DNA of 64,000 nt from a virus. Positions 42,369-51,490 of this stretch are shown here, one piece after another (the stretch's first letter is position 1; every line of letters begins with the position of its first letter). The notes beneath the pieces were generated by a model. The model was not told the origin of the DNA, did not search any database, and saw nothing but the letters and a program-made list of their open reading frames with translations. A program made the translations under genes and the position numbers. Location: positions 1-64,000 of IMG/VR virus record IMGVR_UViG_3300046777_001387. One strand, given 5' to 3'.

Positions 42369-45300
42369 ATGTCACTATCGGCAAATAAGCTAATCAAACA
42401 AGTCGATCTACCAGTATGGGAGTGGACGCGCCCTCTTCCTGTTGCTCCGACAGCAGGTTTATCTTCTTCTTGCGTAGCTGATGCACCAGACTTTAATCCG
42501 ATCTCTGGTCGTTACATCTATATGCTTCTGAACGCTACCAACTTCTGGCGTTATGACACGGTTTCAGACACATACATGCAGATGGCTTCTCCCGGCATTA
42601 CGCCACTGTCTGCTACGAATATGCGTTTTGCCGGCGCTGCTGGGTATTATGGTCGCACGATTGCAGCAACATCGACTACGATGGACACTGGTCTTCCGTT
42701 CGGAAAACAGGCTATTGGATACAGAATTCGTATTATCTCGGGCAAGGGTGCAGGTCAGGAGCGCATTATCACTAATGTGAGCGACCCTATTGTTGCTGAT
42801 TTTGGCGGCGCAACTTCTACTACGACATTCAGCTTGACTGATACCAATAAAAACTGGGGTGTAGTTGGAGCTACAAACAACGTTAATAACTGGATCGGTT
42901 ATGTTATCAGAGTTATTGGCGGTACAGGCTTCACACAGGTTCGTAAGATTCTCCATAACAGTGCTACAGTAATTTCGGTGGCTGATACTAACATCTATTC
43001 GCACGATACTTGGTCGTTACCAATGTCGCCAACAGCAGGTACTCCAGGATGGACCTCTCCTGGTACTGGCGCGATTTACAATATTGAATACTCAACGATC
43101 ACTGTAGATACTGCTTGGGACGTAACACCTGATAACACCTCTAGATACGTTATTCAGTCAGGTGGTATTTGGTTGGCTTCTGGCGCAACTGTTGGTAACG
43201 GTACTGTGACTCTGCAGTACTACAGCGTTCTAGAGGATATTTGGTACGCCAAGACATCTGTTAACAACATTATCCCAACTAACTTGACTGATCTGTGTAT
43301 TGAGAGATTAACAGAAAACTCTACTCTCTGGTACACCGGATTAGCAACATCCGGAAGTACAACTACTCTAGTTGACGCTAACGCCAGCTGGACTGCAAAT
43401 CAGTGGAGTGGTTATGAGACCACTATTTGGTCGGGAACTGGAAGAGGTCAAATAGCTGTAGTTGCCAATAATACAGGCAACACACTAACATTCACCACTA
43501 CACTAGATACTGCTCTAGACGCAACCAGTAGATATAACATTACTGGTTATGATGGTGGAATCTTCACATCCACTGCTGGTAGAATTGTATCAGATTCTTC
43601 AAAGAACTGGGCAGTGAACCGTTGGACAAACTATGCTGTGCGAATTGTCTCCGGCACCGGCGTCGGACAAACTAGACAAATCCTTTCCAATGGATCCGAC
43701 AGCCTAGTTGTTTACGACTGCTGGAATGTTCAGCCAGATAACACTTCCAAGTACATTATCCAAAGCAACTCACAGGATATGTTCTTGGCTATCGGTGGTG
43801 GACAGCATACATATATGTATCGTGTCGGTGACACGGATATGCTCAGCCCAGCTAGAATCCTCGATGAGGGTATCAATGCTATAGCTTGTGCGATGCTGAC
43901 TGATGGCACAAGTACCGCAACTCATGAAATCTATGAGCAAAAGCCTATTGCTATCAGTGCAATCTCTGGCACTACAACTATCACAGCTACTACTGTACAC
44001 CCCCATCAGCTAAAGGTTGGGCAGTGGGTTTCTATTCGTGGCGTCACTTCGGCAGCGGCTGACGTATACAACGTAACTGGTAAGGTTCAGATCACTTCTG
44101 TTCCTTCGCTGACAACGTTCACATATACTCCATTTGCTGCTGGTACTGGCACATATCAATATTCCAACAATATTGCGCTTGGTACAACTACTCTTATTGA
44201 TGCTGCCAAGTATTTCGCTGATCTGGCTACTGGCGGTTCTACGACTACTGTAACGTTCAGCAGAGCAACTCCGTCGAATATCAACGGATGGTATGTGTAC
44301 GGTACCAATATTGCTGATGGTGCACAGATTGTAAGTGGTGCTGGAACAACAACTCTGACGCTAAACTTGACCGGTGCAGGCACTCCTTCGGGAACTATTA
44401 TCATCACTAAATGGCCAAGACCTGTGACAGCAACTTATGCTTCTGGTGGTGGTGCTGGTGTGTTCTCGGTTACACTTTCTGCGCCAATTCCAACCTATGT
44501 TAAAGGATGGTTGGCTACAGGAACTAACATCGGTCTGAGTGCAACAGTTACTGGCGGCGAAGGCACTGCCACTCCGTTATTCTCAATTCAGTGCTCGGGC
44601 ACTCCTTCTGGAACAATTACCTTTAGCTGCCCAACAAATAACTTGTTGCCAGTTACAGCGACATATAGCTCCGGATCGGGAACTTCGATTACTCTGAGCG
44701 GTAATGTGCCAAGCTATATTCGTGGTTGGCTAGTTTGCTGCTCGAACATTGCTAACGGAACTACTGTTACTGGTGGAGAGGGTACTTCTACAGTCACGCT
44801 ATCAACGCCAACAGCAGGAACTCCTTCTGGTACGGTAATATTCTATCCACCACCAATAGCGCCTGTTTTGCATTATGGAACAACTGGTATTCCAGCTTTA
44901 TCTGCTACAGGCATGGTTTCTACGGGTCAAGTTTTCCAAATGGTTGCTCAGAATGCAACTAATCCGACCATCATGACTTCTATTACAGCGTCAACAACCC
45001 CAACTGCTGGCGTCTCGAAGTATGTGCTCACCAGAAGATATGCGTTTGGACACGCATATGAAGGGCATAATATCAATTATCTTGATGGAATTGCGTTTGG
45101 TACACAGTCGACAACGACTCTAGTTGATACAAATGCTTTCTGGGCAACTGCTACAGGGTCTGGTGGATCTGCTGGTGCAACATCGTTCACTCTGTCTGCT
45201 CCAGGATCACCAATCCATAATGGATGGTACGTTTCAGGAACAGGTATCCCACTAGGCGCAAGAGTGGTGAGTGGTGCTGGCACCACTTCGATCACCATTG

Positions 45301-45932
45301 ACTTGCCGTTAACTGGTGTTGTTTCTGGTACGATTACGTTTACTGCTTGGTCTCAGTCTCTAGTTAACAGACGTCTTCGTATTTTCTCTGGAACTGGCTT
45401 CAACCAAGATCTGGTCATTACTGGCGTAACACCTGCAACAGGAACTATTACGTTTGGTGCGGCAACTGCTCCGGGTTCTGGTGTTTCTACCTACAGTATT
45501 CTACCGTTTGGTGCAACGTCAACTGGTCTTTCTCTGCAGTGGGTGTCGGACTCATCAACTATGACGAACAAGGGAAGATACCTGTTCAGATTCTACGGTG
45601 GTGGTAATACTCTAATTGATAGATACGATATCACTACCGATAGAGTCATGCAGGTAAGAACAACCCCATCAACGGAAACCTTGAGCTCTGGTTCGATGTA
45701 TGCATACGACCAGCTAGACAGAATCTATTTCACCAAGGACGTCACGAACCGCATCTACTATCTAGATGTAAATACTATGACATTGTATGGTTCTGGTATG
45801 TTCCCATACGTTGCTGGTACTGCAGGTATCGGTAATATGATGGAAATTTTCAAGACTGCTGATGGATTGAAGTATCTGTGGGTCAATCGTAAGGCTCAGG
45901 TTGAAACGTTCAGACAGCTGCTGTTCTATTAA
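42369..45932 (+). CDS. Large repeat-containing virion protein
   Basis: 1187 residues with two repeat families. One has about five copies of a strand motif ending in GSGxGQ-like turns (YVIRVIGGTGFTQVRKIL, YETTIWSGTGRGQIAVVAN, YAVRIVSGTGVGQTRQIL, RLRIFSGTGFNQDLVITG) followed by DNTSRYVIQ-type segments. The other has about four copies of a NGWYVYGTNIADGAQIVSG type with TPSGTIII. The N- and C-terminal parts look like propeller blades. It is probably a peripheral tail or baseplate protein with many stacked beta domains. No enzyme motif is visible. Confidence 0.68.
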   Translation: MSLSANKLIKQVDLPVWEWTRPLPVAPTAGLSSSCVADAPDFNPISGRYIYMLLNATNFWRYDTVSDTYMQMASPGITPLSATNMRFAGAAGYYGRTIAATSTTMDTGLPFGKQAIGYRIRIISGKGAGQERIITNVSDPIVADFGGATSTTTFSLTDTNKNWGVVGATNNVNNWIGYVIRVIGGTGFTQVRKILHNSATVISVADTNIYSHDTWSLPMSPTAGTPGWTSPGTGAIYNIEYSTITVDTAWDVTPDNTSRYVIQSGGIWLASGATVGNGTVTLQYYSVLEDIWYAKTSVNNIIPTNLTDLCIERLTENSTLWYTGLATSGSTTTLVDANASWTANQWSGYETTIWSGTGRGQIAVVANNTGNTLTFTTTLDTALDATSRYNITGYDGGIFTSTAGRIVSDSSKNWAVNRWTNYAVRIVSGTGVGQTRQILSNGSDSLVVYDCWNVQPDNTSKYIIQSNSQDMFLAIGGGQHTYMYRVGDTDMLSPARILDEGINAIACAMLTDGTSTATHEIYEQKPIAISAISGTTTITATTVHPHQLKVGQWVSIRGVTSAAADVYNVTGKVQITSVPSLTTFTYTPFAAGTGTYQYSNNIALGTTTLIDAAKYFADLATGGSTTTVTFSRATPSNINGWYVYGTNIADGAQIVSGAGTTTLTLNLTGAGTPSGTIIITKWPRPVTATYASGGGAGVFSVTLSAPIPTYVKGWLATGTNIGLSATVTGGEGTATPLFSIQCSGTPSGTITFSCPTNNLLPVTATYSSGSGTSITLSGNVPSYIRGWLVCCSNIANGTTVTGGEGTSTVTLSTPTAGTPSGTVIFYPPPIAPVLHYGTTGIPALSATGMVSTGQVFQMVAQNATNPTIMTSITASTTPTAGVSKYVLTRRYAFGHAYEGHNINYLDGIAFGTQSTTTLVDTNAFWATATGSGGSAGATSFTLSAPGSPIHNGWYVSGTGIPLGARVVSGAGTTSITIDLPLTGVVSGTITFTAWSQSLVNRRLRIFSGTGFNQDLVITGVTPATGTITFGAATAPGSGVSTYSILPFGATSTGLSLQWVSDSSTMTNKGRYLFRFYGGGNTLIDRYDITTDRVMQVRTTPSTETLSSGSMYAYDQLDRIYFTKDVTNRIYYLDVNTMTLYGSGMFPYVAGTAGIGNMMEIFKTADGLKYLWVNRKAQVETFRQLLFY

Positions 45933-45943
45933 GGAGTTATGAG

Positions 45944-46120
45944 ATGACGCTCAATGAGATTCTAGTTATTCTTCAAAATAGAATGGTTGCTCTGACCGAA
46001 GCCAGAAAGGGTGCTGTGGCATCCGGAGACCTTGAGAGTGTCGTTCGTATTGACGGCGACATTCTCACCACTCTAACAAGCATCGAAAGAATCGCAACTA
46101 CCATTAACGAAACCCAGTAA
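45944..46120 (+). CDS. 58-residue helical protein
   Basis: ATG 45944, preceded by AAGGAG, ends TAA 46120. The product (MTLNEILVILQNRMVALTEA and 38 more residues) is mainly helical, with regular hydrophobic positions. It fills the gap between two fibre genes and starts 11 bp after the preceding stop, so it is likely a real, cotranscribed gene. It may be a fibre assembly chaperone, which is inference from size and place. Confidence 0.65.
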   Translation: MTLNEILVILQNRMVALTEARKGAVASGDLESVVRIDGDILTTLTSIERIATTINETQ

Positions 46121-46122
46121 TT

Positions 46123-47667
46123 ATGCCGACTAGTATTCAGGATTATTTGTCGAGCAGCCTTCCTTTAGGTCCGCAAGGATCTCAAGGAGTGCAAGGTGCT
46201 GTCGGTCTGCAAGGACCACAGGGTGCACAGGGAGTACAGGGAGAGATTGGCGCTCAGGGCGCTATTGGAGCACAAGGTGCAGTAGGAGCTCAGGGTGCAG
46301 CGGCAGCTGTAGGTGGTTCCACAACACAACTGCAGTATAACAACGCTGGAGTTTTTGCTGGCGCTGCTGGTCTGACAACTACTGGAACAGAACTGAATAT
46401 TGTCAGTGGCGCAAAGACTACTGATACACCTGCGCTGGATGTCAGTCAGACTTGGAGCAATGCTTCTGCGACATTTGCAGGATTTAGATTAAACGTCGCA
46501 GACTCTGCAAGCTCTTCTGGTTCATCGCTAACTGACTTACAAATTGGCGGAGCTAGCAAATTCAGAGTATATAAGTCAGGAACAATTGAACTTGGTGATA
46601 TGAGCTCAACTGGCACATATTTACAGCTGACATCAACAGCTATTTCTACCGGCAGAGGAGCAAGTGCTGGTTATCCTCAATTAGATATTAATGTGCCAAC
46701 AAACACCAATGGTTTGGGGCTTAATGGTCGCCTCAGAGTTTCTTCCAGTGCTATTAATGCCATGGGTCCGTTTTATCTTGCCATCAGTAATAATTATGGG
46801 ACCGAAGTTGCACTGCAGGCTGATGCTTCTAATATTTTCGCTCAGCGTAACGCGACCAATGCACAAACATTTAGAGTTTACAACACATTTACAGATACAG
46901 GTAATTATGAAAGGATTTCTTTTGGATGGGGGTCGAATGAATTTGTTATTGCTGCTGAATCTGCTGGTAGTGGAGTTACAAGACCATTTAAGCTTGTAAA
47001 CAATAATGCCCAACAGTGGTTATCTATAGGTCAGGGGTGCATTAATGGTGGATATTCAAATGAAACTTCTGCTAGAAATGGTATAACCTTAAATGGTCCT
47101 GGATTTATAGGATATGCTTCAGGAGGTGAACATTGGTTTAGTGCTGGATCTGGTAGTGGTAGTATAAGTAGTCCACCATCAGCTGGTAATGCGGTTATAA
47201 TCTCTCCCTTTGCTGTAACTAATAATACATTGACGCACAGATTTATGCCATCTAAAAAGGATCGTGGTGGTGCATATACTGGTAATGGTCATAATCTTGA
47301 AGTTGCTGGTGGTGAAGCGTCTTCTTCAGGAACAAACAGCTATGATGGTGGGCATTTATACTTGGATGGTGGAAGAAAAACTGGCGCCAATGCCAATGGT
47401 TCTGTTTTTATTGGAACTATTAGCACCGCTAACGTTAATATCAGTAGCGTAATAACTGTCACCGAATCTAGCCTAAGAGTTGGAACTTCGTCTTCTTCAC
47501 TAGTGGGCTTCTGGAATGCAACTCCTATTGTACAGCCAACCACTGGAGTTGCAGCTGCCACGATTGTGACTAATAGCGGAACAGGCGTAAATAATGCAAC
47601 AACCTTTGATGGCTACACATTAGCGCAGGTTGTCAAAGCTCTCAGAAATGCTGGACTATTGGCATAA
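46123..47667 (+). CDS. Tail fibre with shared N- and C-terminal modules
   Basis: 514 residues. Residues 1-15 (PTSIQDYLSSSLPLGPQG) and a short Gly-X-Y run to about 60 match the starts of the genes at 47677 and 51491. A beta region follows with FAQRNATNAQTFRVYNTFTD. The C-terminus, GFWNATPIVQPTTGVAAAT then TTFDGYTLAQVVKALRNAGL-LA, is a recurrent phage fibre ending. The part near 46850-47400 is visibly more A/T-rich than its surroundings, as if acquired separately. Confidence 0.82.
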   Translation: MPTSIQDYLSSSLPLGPQGSQGVQGAVGLQGPQGAQGVQGEIGAQGAIGAQGAVGAQGAAAAVGGSTTQLQYNNAGVFAGAAGLTTTGTELNIVSGAKTTDTPALDVSQTWSNASATFAGFRLNVADSASSSGSSLTDLQIGGASKFRVYKSGTIELGDMSSTGTYLQLTSTAISTGRGASAGYPQLDINVPTNTNGLGLNGRLRVSSSAINAMGPFYLAISNNYGTEVALQADASNIFAQRNATNAQTFRVYNTFTDTGNYERISFGWGSNEFVIAAESAGSGVTRPFKLVNNNAQQWLSIGQGCINGGYSNETSARNGITLNGPGFIGYASGGEHWFSAGSGSGSISSPPSAGNAVIISPFAVTNNTLTHRFMPSKKDRGGAYTGNGHNLEVAGGEASSSGTNSYDGGHLYLDGGRKTGANANGSVFIGTISTANVNISSVITVTESSLRVGTSSSSLVGFWNATPIVQPTTGVAAATIVTNSGTGVNNATTFDGYTLAQVVKALRNAGLLA

Positions 47668-47676
47668 GGTAATTAA

Positions 47677-50600
47677 ATGGCTGTAAGCATTCAAACAATC
47701 ACACAAAGCAGTTTGCCTGCAGGACCACAAGGTGTGCAGGGTCCTCAAGGACCAGCGGGAGCATCTTCTACCCCCGGTGGTAATAACACAGAACTACAGT
47801 ACAATAATAACGGTGTATTTGCCGGCGCTTCTGGTCTGACCACTACAGGGACAGAACTGAACATTGCTTCTGGCATCAAGACGCTGAATACTTCTCCGGC
47901 AATAAACGTTTCTCAAACTTGGGATAATTCTGGAAACACATTCACTGCAATCAGATTAAATGTCACTGACACTGCAAGCGCCACTGGTTCTTTGCTATTT
48001 GATGGTAGGGTGGATAATGCCAGCGTGTTTACCGTCGACAAATCTGGTGGCGTTTATTCTTTGCTTGGAGCAATTTTAGGCAATAACAAATGGTCATTAG
48101 CACAAGCTAGATTTGCTGGAAATGCTTCTTATTATATTGGTTGGGCAAGCACGAGCACAGTCAGTAACTCCACCACACCAGATACTCGATTGTATCGCGA
48201 TGAAGCGTATACCATAGCCCAGCGAAATGCCACAAATCCTCAGAGTTTTCGAGTTTATAAAACCTTCACAGATGCAGATAATTATGAAAGAGGTTTCCTG
48301 CGTTGGAACGGTAATATTTTTGAAGTTGGTGACGAGGGAGCCGGCTCAGGTGTTTCTAGACAGCTGCGCCTAGTTGCAGCAAATGTCAGTTTCTCTACCA
48401 ATATCGAGGGCGGAAATTCCAGAACAAATCCAAACCTAATCAATTCGGCGTTCGCAATCACAAATACTGGTGCGTTTAACGCTAGCAATATGATCGGGTT
48501 GGTTAGTCGAGGTGAAAGTGCATATAATGCAGTTGGAGTTATTGGGTATGCTGCTAACTCCAGTACTTGGACATATAATACAACTGGATTAATGGGAGTC
48601 GCTGTTCGAAACTCTACAAGATCAGCGGTTGGCGTTTATGGTGCGATACAAAGCACCAATATTTTACCTGATTATGAGCACTATTCCCTATCTGCTGCTA
48701 TTTTTGATAATGGTGGTATAACAGGCGCAAATATTATTGAAGGCAGAAGTTCGGGGACATCTAGATTTTTGGTTAGTGGAGTTGGTGCAGTTACTGCAAA
48801 TAATGGCGCGATTACTGCTTCTACACCAGCATTAAACTTATTACAAGAATGGAATAATTCCGGCGTTGCGTTCACTGGATTAAAATTTAATGCTATAGAT
48901 ACAGCAAGCGCAAGTGGTTCACTTTTATTAGACGTGCAGCTTGGTGGTACTAGCAGATTTAAGGTTTCTCGCACTGGCGGAATTGCTACTGGTAATCCTT
49001 CTGGTTATAATCTAGATCTTGGTTTTACAAACAATAACTACATAACTGGTTTTTATCAAACTTCTAATCGTGGATCAATTGAGTTCGGTGCGGGTGCTGG
49101 TACAGATCTTGTTTGTAGAGCAGGAGCCTCAGGAGGAGGCACTGGAACATTTAAGATAACTGCTTATGGTGGAGTTACAGAAGTTGTCAATGATGGTAAC
49201 CCCCAAATATTTCGCATCTATAACACTTGGACAAACTCATCAGACCAATTCGAACGTGGACATATTCGATGGAACTCTAACGTTCTGCAAATTGGAACTG
49301 AGAAGGGTTCGGTCTCTGGAACGGCTCGACCACTAGAACTTCAAACTGATGGGATCACCAGAGCTACTATAGAAGCTGCAGGCACATTCAGAACTAACAC
49401 ACAACCAGTATATGTCAACGCCACGTATAACACTGGAATTTCTTCTAGTGCTGATGGATATGTTCTCTCAATTTCTACCAGATACGGTACTCATATCGAC
49501 ACTTCGCTTGGGCGTATCAATCTTTATTCCATTGTAAAATTTGGTGCTGCCAATTATTCACCCGGAATAACTGTTGCTCCATATGCGACTGGTCTATCTA
49601 CAGGCGATCCGATTTATGGTGGTCTATTAAACGCTTCTTCATCTACCTCTAGTCTATGGCTTTATGGTAAATATGGTGGAACTTATGCAGCTTCTACTGG
49701 ATACCATAATGGAACAGGAATTTCCATTTGGTGTGGTTTTGGTGCACAACCAACGGATGCTAATGCCAATGGCGGAAATGCTGGCAACTTCGATGTTTGG
49801 CTAAATGCTGGTGGAGCTGGTACAGGAACAGGTGTTTCTGGAAATCGTGGAAAGCTGCGTGTACTTAATGATTCTACTGACCTTGAAGTGTTCTCTGTTA
49901 ACCAGCTCGGTAATGTTGTAATTACATCGGCTATTACTGGCGATAACGGAACTCTGACTTCTTCTTCACCAATTTTAGATTTATCACAAACATGGAATGA
50001 TGCAGGAACCGCATTCGTTGGTTTGCGATTTAATGTTGTTCGTACTGCTTATGGCGCGAGCAGCAGATTACTGTCTCTTACGGCTGATTCGGGCGATCGC
50101 TTTTTTGTAACCAGCACAGGAGAAGCCACACTTCTTGGAACTCTGACCGCAGGAGCGTTTACAACCACAGGAACAGTTACTGCCGGAACAGTACTCGTAA
50201 CTGGAAGCTCAAATTATGTTGCATTAAACGGCAGTTCATTTTTGCAGCTTTCTGATGGAACTTATCCTGCTCGAATGCAGGCTGATGGAAACGGGTATAA
50301 TGTCTCTTTGCGAAATGGAACGAATCCACACAGTTTCTTAGTATACAACACATTTGTCAACTCTACCAACTATGAGCGCGGATTCCTTAAGTGGGACAGC
50401 AACACCTTCAAGATCGGCACTGAGAAAGGCAGCGGCGGAGGGACATCGCGTGCGCTGGAGCTGCAGACAGATGGTGTGACGCGAGCAGTGTTTTCTACCG
50501 CACCTTCAGGCACAATTCCCATTGCTCGCTTTACTGGCAATTCTGGGGCGCATATTTCTATCGAAAATACTAGCGCCACAAGCTCTGGTAATGGTGCGTT

Positions 50601-51078
50601 TTGTTTTCTTGTCTCAAATCCCCCAAGCGGCGCAATGGCAAACGGCGATCGTATTGGTGGGTTTGTTTTCGCTGGCAATTCTGCCACCGGCGTCTCTAGA
50701 AACAGCGCGCTGATTGCTGCCTTTGCCACGCAGGCATGGAACGACACCACGCCGCAGGCGGGAGCCGAGCTTCGGTTTGAGACCACTAATAACGGTACTA
50801 TAACTAGAACGGTGAAGCTAACGTTGGGCAGCGCCGCAACCTTTGCTGACGCGGTCAACATCGCAGTCGGCACCTCTACCGGCACAAAGATTGCTACAGC
50901 AACCTCCCAGAAGCTGGGCTTCTGGAATGCAACTCCAGTAGTTCAACCAACAACAGCAGTAACAGGAGCAGAACGTGTTGCCGGTGGTGGCGCAACAGTA
51001 ACTGCCACTGATACATTCGATGGATACACAATCGCACAAGTAGTCGCAGCACTGCGTAGTGCTGGACTATTAGCTTAA
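47677..51078 (+). CDS. Large modular tail fibre
   Basis: 1133 residues. It has the shared start ([19 protein letters not shown]) and shared end (GFWNATPVVQPTTAVTGAE, DTFDGYTIAQVVAALRSAGL). The body repeats two modules three times: SPAINVSQTWDNSGNTFTAI, PALNLLQEWNNSGVAFTGLK and PILDLSQTWNDAGTAFVGLR; and NPQSFRVYKTFTDADNYERG, NPQIFRIYNTWTNSSDQFER and NPHSFLVYNTFVNSTNYERG. This is a long, repeat-built beta fibre, paralogous to the gene just upstream. It is likely a receptor-binding fibre. Confidence 0.85.
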   Translation: MAVSIQTITQSSLPAGPQGVQGPQGPAGASSTPGGNNTELQYNNNGVFAGASGLTTTGTELNIASGIKTLNTSPAINVSQTWDNSGNTFTAIRLNVTDTASATGSLLFDGRVDNASVFTVDKSGGVYSLLGAILGNNKWSLAQARFAGNASYYIGWASTSTVSNSTTPDTRLYRDEAYTIAQRNATNPQSFRVYKTFTDADNYERGFLRWNGNIFEVGDEGAGSGVSRQLRLVAANVSFSTNIEGGNSRTNPNLINSAFAITNTGAFNASNMIGLVSRGESAYNAVGVIGYAANSSTWTYNTTGLMGVAVRNSTRSAVGVYGAIQSTNILPDYEHYSLSAAIFDNGGITGANIIEGRSSGTSRFLVSGVGAVTANNGAITASTPALNLLQEWNNSGVAFTGLKFNAIDTASASGSLLLDVQLGGTSRFKVSRTGGIATGNPSGYNLDLGFTNNNYITGFYQTSNRGSIEFGAGAGTDLVCRAGASGGGTGTFKITAYGGVTEVVNDGNPQIFRIYNTWTNSSDQFERGHIRWNSNVLQIGTEKGSVSGTARPLELQTDGITRATIEAAGTFRTNTQPVYVNATYNTGISSSADGYVLSISTRYGTHIDTSLGRINLYSIVKFGAANYSPGITVAPYATGLSTGDPIYGGLLNASSSTSSLWLYGKYGGTYAASTGYHNGTGISIWCGFGAQPTDANANGGNAGNFDVWLNAGGAGTGTGVSGNRGKLRVLNDSTDLEVFSVNQLGNVVITSAITGDNGTLTSSSPILDLSQTWNDAGTAFVGLRFNVVRTAYGASSRLLSLTADSGDRFFVTSTGEATLLGTLTAGAFTTTGTVTAGTVLVTGSSNYVALNGSSFLQLSDGTYPARMQADGNGYNVSLRNGTNPHSFLVYNTFVNSTNYERGFLKWDSNTFKIGTEKGSGGGTSRALELQTDGVTRAVFSTAPSGTIPIARFTGNSGAHISIENTSATSSGNGAFCFLVSNPPSGAMANGDRIGGFVFAGNSATGVSRNSALIAAFATQAWNDTTPQAGAELRFETTNNGTITRTVKLTLGSAATFADAVNIAVGTSTGTKIATATSQKLGFWNATPVVQPTTAVTGAERVAGGGATVTATDTFDGYTIAQVVAALRSAGLLA

Positions 51079-51088
51079 GGAGATTTTA

Positions 51089-51424
51089 ATGGCTACGTTT
51101 AATCTAAGAATCACTGGCGTCTCGGCTTATCCAACAGTGGATAATCTAGAGAATGTTGTATTTGATATTCACTGGGCATATGAAGGAACAGACGGCACCT
51201 TCTCAACTGCAATGTCTGGCACTACTATGGTTCCAGCCCCAAGTGCAGAAAATTTTGTTCCCTTCGATCAGCTGACAGAACAGATGGTCAAAGACTGGGT
51301 TATTGCCTTCACAGACGCCCAGACTTTCACCAATTTTGAGAATCTAATGACTGATTGGCTTGCTGCCCAGCATAATCCTCCCGTCGTGTATCCTCCACTC
51401 CCTTGGGCGACGGCAAACACTTAA
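51089..51424 (+). CDS. Conserved small phage protein
   Basis: 111 residues with VVFDIHWAYEGTDGTFSTAM, FVPFDQLTEQMVKDWVIAFT and a Pro-rich end (NPPVVYPPLPWA). The pattern is that of a widespread small phage protein family often found next to tail fibre genes, with no known role. AAGGAG precedes the ATG. It is the last gene before a hairpin and late promoter. Confidence 0.68.
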   Translation: MATFNLRITGVSAYPTVDNLENVVFDIHWAYEGTDGTFSTAMSGTTMVPAPSAENFVPFDQLTEQMVKDWVIAFTDAQTFTNFENLMTDWLAAQHNPPVVYPPLPWATANT

Positions 51425-51435
51425 TTGATCGATCG

Positions 51436-51443
51436 CATAAATA
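51436..51443 (+). promoter_or_regulatory. Late-type promoter CATAAATA
   Basis: CATAAATA, one base from the T4 consensus, 48 bp before the ATG of the giant collagen-like gene. The predicted start near 51449 lies inside the left arm of the hairpin that follows. Confidence 0.5.
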
Positions 51444-51445
51444 AA

Positions 51446-51476
51446 GGGGGTCTGATCAGACCCCCTAGATCTTTTA
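51446..51476 (+). terminator. Perfect GC-rich hairpin with short T tract
   Basis: GGGGGTCTGATCAGACCCCC (51446-51465) is a perfect palindrome, followed by TAGATCTTTT. It can end transcripts from the upstream fibre genes. The T tract begins several bases after the stem, so termination may be partial. Confidence 0.6.
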
Positions 51477-51490
51477 AGAGTTAAAAAAGA

